Part shown: positions 1 to 4,637 of the stretch, piece by piece | How positions within the stretch are numbered: position 1 is the first letter of the stretch | Layout of the letters: every line of letters begins with the position of its first letter | DNA from: Bacillota bacterium | GTDB lineage: Bacteria > Bacillota > Clostridia > Christensenellales > SZUA-584 | DNA length: 5,372 nucleotides | NCBI GenBank assembly: GCA_023436525.1 | Contig: JAEZIW010000217.1 | Coordinates: 1-5,372 of the forward strand | Reading direction: 5' to 3' | Position numbers and translations under genes: made by a program | Notes under the pieces: model-generated | The model's database searches: none | What the model was told of the DNA's origin: nothing | What the model saw: only the letters and a program-made list of their open reading frames with translations

Positions 1-550
1 GGTGTATATCTCGCTGGTGCGCGGTCTGCCTGTGCTGGTGCTGCTGATGCTGATTTTCTATATCGTGTTTGCCAAGGTTAAAATCGATGCTGTTTTTGTG
101 GCGGTGCTTGCATTCGGCATGAACTTCGCGGCGTATGTGGCGGAAATGTTCCGCTCGGCCATTACCGGCATTGACGTTGGACAGACGGAGGCAGGCATTG
201 CGGGCGGCTTCACCAAAGCGCAGACATTTACCTGCATTATTATGCCGCAGGCTGTGAGGCGCGTGCTGCCCGTTTACTCGGGCGAGCTGATTTCGCTCGT
301 GAAAATGACATCCGTTGTCGGCTACATTGCGGTGCAGGATTTAACCAAGGCGGGCGATATCATCCGCAGCCGAACGTTTGAAGCGTTCTTCCCGCTGATC
401 ATGACGGCAGTGCTGTACTTTGGAATTTCGGCGCTGATTATCGCGCTGCTGAATGCGGTGGAACGCCGAACGAACCCCAAATGGAAAAGAAAAAGAACGG
501 TGCGAAAAACACAGGCTCAAGAAGCGTTGTCGGCCGGTAAGGAGGCATAA
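1..550 (+). CDS. Polar amino-acid ABC transporter permease (HisM/GlnP family), 5'-partial
   Basis: This is the membrane subunit of an amino-acid importer that receives substrate from an extracytoplasmic binding protein and is driven by the ATPase encoded next. About 182 residues are visible. The first codon in the window is GTG, but the protein starts inside the conserved family block (YISLVRGLPVLVLLMLIFY), so the true start lies upstream and the gene is cut by the window edge. Hydrophobic segments lie near residues 9-24, 30-50 and 130-150. The EAA loop that docks on the ATPase is recognisable as QTEAGIAGGF (residues 61-70) followed by IIMPQAVRRVLP (79-90); the usual second Ala of EAA is Gly here. 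The block ISLVKMTSVVGYIAVQDLT is also typical of the family. The C-terminal tail is strongly basic. The next gene's ribosome binding site lies in its last codons. The substrate cannot be assigned from sequence. Family assignment is secure. Confidence 0.93.
   Translation, partial: VYISLVRGLPVLVLLMLIFYIVFAKVKIDAVFVAVLAFGMNFAAYVAEMFRSAITGIDVGQTEAGIAGGFTKAQTFTCIIMPQAVRRVLPVYSGELISLVKMTSVVGYIAVQDLTKAGDIIRSRTFEAFFPLIMTAVLYFGISALIIALLNAVERRTNPKWKRKRTVRKTQAQEALSAGKEA
539..545 (+). promoter_or_regulatory. Ribosome binding site of the ABC ATPase gene
   Basis: AAGGAGG sits 8 nt before the ATG at 554 and lies inside the last codons of the permease. This fixes the ATPase start and supports tight co-translation of the two transporter subunits. 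Confidence 0.85.
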
Positions 551-553
551 CCG

Positions 554-1639
554 ATGATTACGATAGAGAATTTGTCTAAAAACTTCGGTGATTTAAGTGT
601 GCTCAAGGGCATCAGTACGCAGATTCAAAAGGGTGAAGTGATATCGATCATCGGCCCAAGCGGCACAGGCAAGAGCACGCTGCTGCGGTGCCTGAATTTG
701 CTGGAAACGCCGAGCGGCGGCAGGATTACCATTGACGGTGTGGATATTATGCAAAAAGGTGCCGATGTCCCCAAGATCCGCCGCAAGATGGGCATGGTGT
801 TTCAGTCTTTCAACCTTTACGCGCACTTAACGGTGCTCGATAATTTGACAATCGGCCCGGTGAAGCTGCTGAAAAAAACGAAAGACGAGGCGGAACGACA
901 AGCGGTTGATATATTGAAGATGGTGGGGCTGGCTGAAAAACGCGATGCGTTTCCGGACGAGCTATCCGGCGGCCAGAAGCAGCGCGTGGCCATCGCGCGG
1001 TGCCTTGCGATGGAGCCCGAAATTATACTGTTTGACGAACCGACCTCCGCGCTGGACCCGACCATGGTCAGTGAGGTGCTTGCGGTGATCCGGCGGCTGG
1101 CCAAGCAAGGCATGACAATGGCGATCGTCACGCACGAGATGGATTTTGCAAAAGATGTTTCCAGCCGTGTTTTTTATATGGATGAAGGGTTTATATACGA
1201 AGAGGGGAGTCCAAGCGATATTTTCGAAAACCCCAAGCGCGATAAAACGCGTGCGTTCATTCAAAGGCTGCGTATTTTTAAGCAGGAAATTGAGAGTGAG
1301 GACTTTGACCTTTATAAGCTTAACGCGGGCATTGAAGCGTTTTGCGCGAAGTACACCGCAGACAAAGCGGTGCTGCGAAACATACTGCTGCTCACGGAGG
1401 AGATGCTTGTTCAAATGCTGCTGCCGGTCAAGGAGGCGGGGGCGCCTGTCGTGCTGTCTTTGGAATACGCGGAACGGAAGGGCGAGTTTCAGGTGATATT
1501 TGATTACAGCGGGCAGCGCTGCAATCCGCTTGAGACGGCGGGGGACGACAGCCTGTCAAAGATGATTATCAGCAGAATTGCCAAGGACTGCTGCCATACC
1601 TACGAGCGCGGCGCGAATCAAATCAGAATGACAATATAG
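554..1639 (+). CDS. Amino-acid ABC transporter ATPase (GlnQ/HisP type) fused to a degenerate RsbW-like GHKL domain
   Basis: Residues 1 to about 243 form a complete ABC ATPase that powers the adjacent permease. Visible motifs are Walker A GPSGTGKST (34-42), Q-loop Gln84, signature LSGGQ (137-141), Walker B IILFDE (157-162), D-loop SALD (165-168) and the H-loop His194. Family members usually end near residue 240-250; this one runs to 361. The extra part (about 250-361) resembles an anti-sigma-factor kinase fold. It reads LNAGIEAFC (256-264), EE (282-283), FDYSG (316-320), NPLE (324-327), and these line up in order with the kinase encoded at 1984-2385. The N-box Asn is replaced by Gln287 and the G2 glycines by Ser333 and Ser335, so it probably does not act as a kinase and may not bind ATP. 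The reading frame is continuous with no stop or frameshift at the junction. The gene starts 3 bp after the permease, and the next gene's ribosome binding site overlaps its stop. ABC assignment is certain; the GHKL call rests on alignment by eye. Confidence 0.92.
   Translation: MITIENLSKNFGDLSVLKGISTQIQKGEVISIIGPSGTGKSTLLRCLNLLETPSGGRITIDGVDIMQKGADVPKIRRKMGMVFQSFNLYAHLTVLDNLTIGPVKLLKKTKDEAERQAVDILKMVGLAEKRDAFPDELSGGQKQRVAIARCLAMEPEIILFDEPTSALDPTMVSEVLAVIRRLAKQGMTMAIVTHEMDFAKDVSSRVFYMDEGFIYEEGSPSDIFENPKRDKTRAFIQRLRIFKQEIESEDFDLYKLNAGIEAFCAKYTADKAVLRNILLLTEEMLVQMLLPVKEAGAPVVLSLEYAERKGEFQVIFDYSGQRCNPLETAGDDSLSKMIISRIAKDCCHTYERGANQIRMTI
1301..1636 (+). other. C-terminal pseudo-GHKL (RsbW-like) domain of the ABC ATPase
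   Basis: This is the part of the ATPase gene that encodes roughly residues 250-361. Seen in the sequence: it shares with the downstream kinase an LNAxxExFC helix start, a Glu-Glu pair at the N-box, an Asp in a D-x-S context at the G1 box, an NPLE block just after it, and a matching final beta segment (ANQIRMTI against YNVMNAVI). Key ATP-contacting positions are altered (N-box Asn to Gln287, G2 glycines to serines). Inference: it is a catalytically dead paralogue kept for protein binding, perhaps to the STAS protein or the kinase. It does not look like the C-terminal regulatory domains known on MalK, MetN or OpuA-type ATPases. Confidence 0.68.
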
Positions 1640-1643
1640 GAGG
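1638..1643 (+). promoter_or_regulatory. Ribosome binding site that decides the STAS gene start
   Basis: AGGAGG overlaps the ATPase stop codon (TAG at 1637-1639). Two in-frame ATGs follow, at 1645 (1 nt away, too close for initiation) and at 1651 (7 nt away, optimal). The later ATG is therefore preferred. Confidence 0.8.
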
Positions 1644-1650
1644 AATGGAT

Positions 1651-1953
1651 ATGGATATTAAAACAATCAACGAAAACGGGACAGTGACCATCACGCTGGC
1701 AGGGCGCCTCGATACCATCACCCAAGAGTCGCTGGCCAAAGAACTCGATACGGTGTTCAGCGGTGAAAAAGCAGCGCTTGTGTTCGATATTGCGTCGCTC
1801 GATTATATCAGCAGCGCCGGGCTGCGCGTGCTGCTCACGGCACAAAAGAAGATCAACGCTCTCGGGACAACCATGAAAATCGTCGGCGCGAAGCCGGAGA
1901 TTAAAGAGATATTTGACATGACGGGCTTTTCGGAGATCATGACGATTGAGTGA
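1651..1953 (+). CDS. STAS-domain anti-anti-sigma factor-like protein (RsbV/SpoIIAA family)
   Basis: This 100-residue cytoplasmic protein is a single STAS domain, the normal length for the family. In known systems the unphosphorylated form binds and sequesters an RsbW/SpoIIAB-type kinase, and phosphorylation on one serine releases it. The phospho-acceptor loop is clear: LVFDIASLDYISSAGLRVLL, where Ser55 aligns with Ser58 of SpoIIAA and Ser56 of RsbV, judged by the following x-G-L. Ser54 is the alternative. The usual Asp just before the serine is Ser here. The C-terminal half keeps the KPEIKEIFDMTGFSEI block typical of these proteins. The start at 1651 is chosen over 1645 because of ribosome binding site spacing; the earlier start would add two residues. 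It lies 11 bp after the ATPase and 30 bp before the kinase, so its obvious partners are those two proteins and the phosphatase downstream. No sigma factor is visible, so the final target is unknown. Confidence 0.92.
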   Translation: MDIKTINENGTVTITLAGRLDTITQESLAKELDTVFSGEKAALVFDIASLDYISSAGLRVLLTAQKKINALGTTMKIVGAKPEIKEIFDMTGFSEIMTIE

Positions 1954-1968
1954 CGGAACATCGGCGAT

Positions 1969-1975
1969 AAGGAGG
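1969..1975 (+). promoter_or_regulatory. Ribosome binding site of the RsbW-like kinase gene
   Basis: AAGGAGG ends 8 nt before the ATG at 1984, in the 30-bp gap after the STAS gene. It supports that start and independent, efficient initiation of the kinase. Confidence 0.8.
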
Positions 1976-1983
1976 CGGATGAG

Positions 1984-2385
1984 ATGACTTATCAATACAA
2001 AAAAACAATTGATAAATTTGAACTGGATACGCTGAATGCCGAAGTTGAGTCCTTTTGTGAGAGTCACGACGTGCCCCCGGGCAAGCTTTTTTCGGTTCAG
2101 CTGATCATTGAGGAACTGGTAACCAACATCATCAAGTACGGCAGCAGCGGCAGCAGCAGCGCCACCATTGAGCTGGCGCTGACGGTTGACGACGGGCAGA
2201 TTAAGCTGATGATAGCGGATAATTCCGCCGCGTTTAACCCGCTGGAGCACGAGGAGGCGGACACCGCCCTTCCGCTGGAGGAGCGCGATGTCGGCGGGCT
2301 CGGGCTGTTTCTGGTGCGCAAAAAGGTGCAATCGCTCAGCTATGAATACAAAAACGGTTATAACGTAATGAACGCGGTGATTTGA
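1984..2385 (+). CDS. RsbW/SpoIIAB-like serine kinase (GHKL, HATPase_c_2 type anti-sigma factor)
   Basis: This 133-residue cytoplasmic protein is expected to phosphorylate the STAS protein encoded just upstream and, when free, to bind a target, which in known systems is a sigma factor. GHKL motifs are visible: N-box EELVTNIIKY (43-52, with Glu44 and Asn48), G1 box Asp79 in IADNSAAFNPLE, and G2 box GGLGLFLVRK (104-113). The G1 box lacks the usual Gly residues after the Asp (D-N-S-A-A-F), a pattern that fits the broader HATPase_c_2 group better than classical SpoIIAB. The N-box and G2 box are intact, so ATP binding and kinase activity are likely. It is clearly similar to the C-terminal extension of the ABC ATPase two genes upstream, which suggests duplication. 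It is the last gene of the tight run before a 410-bp non-coding stretch. The target protein is not in the window. Confidence 0.9.
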   Translation: MTYQYKKTIDKFELDTLNAEVESFCESHDVPPGKLFSVQLIIEELVTNIIKYGSSGSSSATIELALTVDDGQIKLMIADNSAAFNPLEHEEADTALPLEERDVGGLGLFLVRKKVQSLSYEYKNGYNVMNAVI

Positions 2386-2419
2386 TTGCGCCGACAACTA
2401 TGGAAAGTCACTATAAACG

Positions 2420-2507
2420 GTCATCCTGAGGAGCGAGCGACGAAGGATCTGTTGAGGCAGATTCTTTTCCACTTCGTAATCGATCGCTTACGCTCCAACG
2501 GAATGAC
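2420..2507. repeat. Palindromic repeat element 1 (GTCATCCTGAG type)
   Basis: The ends pair: GTCAT (2420-2424) with ATGAC (2503-2507), and GGAGCG (2430-2435) with CGCTCC (2491-2496). Inside, AGCGA (2436-2440) pairs with TCGCT (2484-2488), CGAAG (2441-2445) with CTTCG (2472-2476), and GGATCTG (2445-2451) with CAGATTC (2458-2464) around a six-base loop. Similar sequence (TCATCCTGAG ... CGAAGGATCT) is, from memory, widespread as an intergenic dispersed repeat in bacteria. It is probably a non-autonomous, MITE- or REP-like element; no target-site duplication is evident. The downstream sequence is only loosely T-rich, so a terminator role is uncertain. Confidence 0.7.
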
Positions 2508-2530
2508 ATAAGTTTCTTTATTAACAGCCC

Positions 2531-2595
2531 AGCCTCCCTCATCGAGGGAAATGGCAATTGGCCGATTTATCGGACAATTGACGGAGGGAGTGGCT
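2531..2595. repeat. Palindromic repeat element 2 (GCCTCCCTC...GAGGGAGTGGC type)
   Basis: AGCC-TCCCTC (2531-2540) pairs with GAGGGA-GT-GGCT (2584-2595), leaving a two-base bulge. The centre is a second hairpin, CAATTG-g-CCGAT (2555-2566) with ATCGG-a-CAATTG (2569-2580), which is almost perfect with a two-base loop. The outer CCTCCCTC/GAGGGAG arms resemble dispersed palindromes common in gut Clostridia genomes (recalled, not searched). It does not encode a protein and has no T-run after it. Confidence 0.65.
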
Positions 2596-2630
2596 TTGCA
2601 GATCGTAATAGTGAACCGAATTCGCCATTT

Positions 2631-2700
2631 TCTCTCCTCCAGTCACCTGCCGGTGACAGCCCCGTCCCAACCCGCTTGGGATTGTCATCATAAGGGGAGA
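2631..2700. repeat. Palindromic repeat element 3 (GTCACC/GGTGAC double hairpin)
   Basis: Two small perfect hairpins lie side by side: GTCACC-tgcc-GGTGAC (2642-2657) and TCCCAA-cccgc-TTGGGA (2665-2681). They are enclosed by CCCC (2660-2663) opposite GGGG (2694-2697) and by TCTC (2631-2634) opposite GAGA (2697-2700). The CTCCAGTCACC...GGTGACAGCCCC layout resembles a repeat family seen in Clostridia (from memory). A structured leader RNA is an alternative, but no known riboswitch core was recognised. Confidence 0.55.
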
Positions 2701-2783
2701 CGATAAAAAAGTCGCACAGGGTGGGATAACCGTTGACATATACGGAAACGCCGCGCTGACCGTTGATTTGAAATCTGACAGAC

Positions 2784-2788
2784 AGAGG
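2784..2788 (+). promoter_or_regulatory. Ribosome binding site of the phosphatase gene
   Basis: AGAGG lies 7 nt before the ATG at 2796. It is weaker than the AGGAGG sites of the upstream genes but well spaced. It supports 2796 as the start, as does the membrane segment that begins right after it. Confidence 0.6.
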
Positions 2789-2795
2789 TCTTGGT

Positions 2796-4637
2796 ATGAG
2801 GAAAACCTTTCTTTTTTGGATGCTTTTGTTTATGGCGGGGGCGTTTGTCGTCGCTTTCTTTGCGACTTTCTATTTGCAGACAAATCAAGCGGCGGAAAAC
2901 GCGAAGTCGCTGATTTTTCTGAAGGTCGATGATCTGATTGATCAGCTGGAAATCAACCAGAAAAACTTGCAGGAGATTAGAGCCGAATCCGACAGCAACG
3001 CACTGGCCAAAGCCAGAGCCTTTGCGAGAATCATTGAGATAGACCCGTCCACGGTAACCAGTATTTTAAAAATGGATCTTGCGAAGCGGGCGCTCGATGT
3101 GGATGAGCTGCATGTGTCTGATGAAAACGGTATTCTAGTTGGCAGCACACAGCAGGCTTACATCGGCTACGATTTCGCTGCCGACCCGCAGTCTGCCGCG
3201 TTCATGCCGGCCATTACCGACAAAGACTTTGAGCTGGCTCAGGACCCGCAGCCCAAAGGTATCAACAAGCAAATGTTTCAGTACGTAGGCGTTGCAAGGC
3301 GAGATGCACCGGGCATTGTGCAGATTGGCAACAACCCCGAAAGGCTTTACCATGCGATGCAGGTGGCGGATATCAAGAACTTAGCGCCCGGCTTCCGCGT
3401 CGGTAAATCGGGCAGCGTGATGATTACCGACTTATCCGGAACCATACTCAGCACCGGTGAAGAGGCGTTTTTGGAAAAACCGCTGGATGAATACGGCCTG
3501 CCGATGGCGCAGTTCAGCCAAAATGAAGGCAGCTTCTTCTCGGAAACCAAAAAAATGATGGTGGCGTATAAAAGGACCGGCGATTATCTGATTGTGGGCC
3601 AGCTGCCGGATACAGAAATGTATCTTGACCGAGACAATAGCATCACGGTGCTGATTGCGTTTAACGCACTGCTTTTCGCCGTGATATTTATACTGATTGC
3701 GACGCTCGTGCAAAGGATTGTCATCAGCGGCATACAGAAGGTGAACCGGTCGTTAAAGAAAATAACCGACGGCGATTTGGATGAGGTGGTGAATGTCAGC
3801 ACCAATGCCGAGTTCCGCTCATTGTCCGGCGGTATCAATTCAACGGTGGGTGCGCTGAAGGAGGCCATTAAAGAAGTGGCCTCCAAGATCGATGCGGAGC
3901 TTGCATTTGCGAATGCGGTGCAGCTCTCGGTGCTGCCCACGGGTGCGCTGTCTTCCGGGCATGGCTGCCATGTGCACGGAGACATGTTTGCCGCTAAAAA
4001 AATCGGCGGCGACTTTTACGATTATTTTCTGATTGATAACCATCGTTTGTGCTTTGTGATTGCGGATGTATCGGATAAAGGGATTCCGGCGGCGCTGTTT
4101 ATGATGCAGAGTAAATCCTTAATCAAGAGCTTTGCGCTCACGGGGCTTGGTGTGGAGGAGATATTCTTCCGGGCCAACAACGCTTTATGTGAAAACAACG
4201 GGGCCAACATGTTTGTGACCGCGTTTATCGGCATTCTCAATTTGAACACGGGCGCGCTGGAATACTGCAATGCGGGGCACAACCCGCCGCTGATTAAAAA
4301 AGCAGACGGACTGTATGAACGGCTGCCGAGCAAACGCGGCTTCGTGCTGGCCGGTATGGCAGACGTGCCGTATGCAAAATCGCAGACTATGCTGCAGGCG
4401 GGCGATATGCTGTTCTTATACACGGACGGCGTAACCGAAGCGATGAACCACGACGGCCAGCTGTATGGCGAGGCGCGTATGACGGATTACTTAAACAAGT
4501 TCAATGCGGATATGAAACTGCCGGATATGATCTCCGCCGTGAAAGCCGATGTGGATCGATTTGCGGACGGGGCGGAGCAGGCCGACGACATCACAATGCT
4601 TGCGGTGCAATTCAGCTGCGGCCAAACCGCAGATTAA
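2796..4637 (+). CDS. Membrane-anchored sensor PP2C phosphatase (RsbU/SpoIIE type, Cache-like sensor and HAMP)
   Basis: This 613-residue protein should dephosphorylate the STAS protein in response to an external signal. Order of parts: membrane segment (about 6-27), extracytoplasmic region (28-280), second membrane segment (about 284-306), HAMP-like linker (about 307-362), short coiled segment, SpoIIE-type PP2C domain (about 385-607). The outer region looks like a double Cache sensor: LHVSDENGILVGST (105-118) and GKSGSVMITDLSGTILST (203-220) are typical Cache strands. Metal-binding and structural motifs are intact: IGGDFYDY (403-410), IADVSDKGIPAALF (422-435), NAGHNPPL (492-499), LYTDGVTEA (541-549) with Asp544, and ADDIT (596-600). 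An active Mn/Mg-dependent phosphatase is expected. It lies 410 bp after the kinase gene, so it may have its own promoter. Its stop overlaps that of the converging GGDEF gene. The ligand is unknown; amino acids are a reasonable guess given the transporter nearby. Confidence 0.93.
   Translation: MRKTFLFWMLLFMAGAFVVAFFATFYLQTNQAAENAKSLIFLKVDDLIDQLEINQKNLQEIRAESDSNALAKARAFARIIEIDPSTVTSILKMDLAKRALDVDELHVSDENGILVGSTQQAYIGYDFAADPQSAAFMPAITDKDFELAQDPQPKGINKQMFQYVGVARRDAPGIVQIGNNPERLYHAMQVADIKNLAPGFRVGKSGSVMITDLSGTILSTGEEAFLEKPLDEYGLPMAQFSQNEGSFFSETKKMMVAYKRTGDYLIVGQLPDTEMYLDRDNSITVLIAFNALLFAVIFILIATLVQRIVISGIQKVNRSLKKITDGDLDEVVNVSTNAEFRSLSGGINSTVGALKEAIKEVASKIDAELAFANAVQLSVLPTGALSSGHGCHVHGDMFAAKKIGGDFYDYFLIDNHRLCFVIADVSDKGIPAALFMMQSKSLIKSFALTGLGVEEIFFRANNALCENNGANMFVTAFIGILNLNTGALEYCNAGHNPPLIKKADGLYERLPSKRGFVLAGMADVPYAKSQTMLQAGDMLFLYTDGVTEAMNHDGQLYGEARMTDYLNKFNADMKLPDMISAVKADVDRFADGAEQADDITMLAVQFSCGQTAD

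Larger units (their letters stand above)
2386..2795 (+). other. 410-bp non-coding region with three palindromic elements
   Basis: This gap separates the transporter/partner-switch run from the phosphatase gene. It contains three imperfect inverted-repeat elements (2420-2507, 2531-2595 and 2631-2700) and then about 95 bp of leader for the phosphatase gene. No convincing protein gene was found on either strand. A TTGACA at 2733-2738 has no acceptable -10 box at 16-18 bp, so no promoter is called. No clean hairpin followed by a T-run is seen after 2385, so it is not clear whether transcription from the upstream genes continues into the phosphatase. Confidence 0.75.

Noticed and set aside
1645..1647. 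ATG at 1645 as the start of the STAS protein
   Set aside because: It is only 1 nt after AGGAGG, too close for initiation; the in-frame ATG at 1651 has a 7-nt spacer.
1618..2397. Long - strand open frame (259 codons) opposite the STAS and kinase genes
   Set aside because: It is antisense to two clearly recognised genes with ribosome binding sites and shows no domain. It is a shadow of their codon use.
2642..2697. Riboswitch or T-box leader before the phosphatase gene
   Set aside because: Hairpins are present, but no known aptamer core or T-box signature was recognised, and the arms fit a dispersed repeat better.
2539..2739. 66-codon open frame on the - strand in the intergenic gap
   Set aside because: It runs through palindromic elements 2 and 3, has no recognisable domain, and its composition reflects the repeats. 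It is best read as a repeat artefact.
2733..2761. Possible sigma-A promoter starting with TTGACA
   Set aside because: The -35 match is perfect, but the sequence 16-18 bp downstream is GC-rich and nothing there resembles TATAAT.
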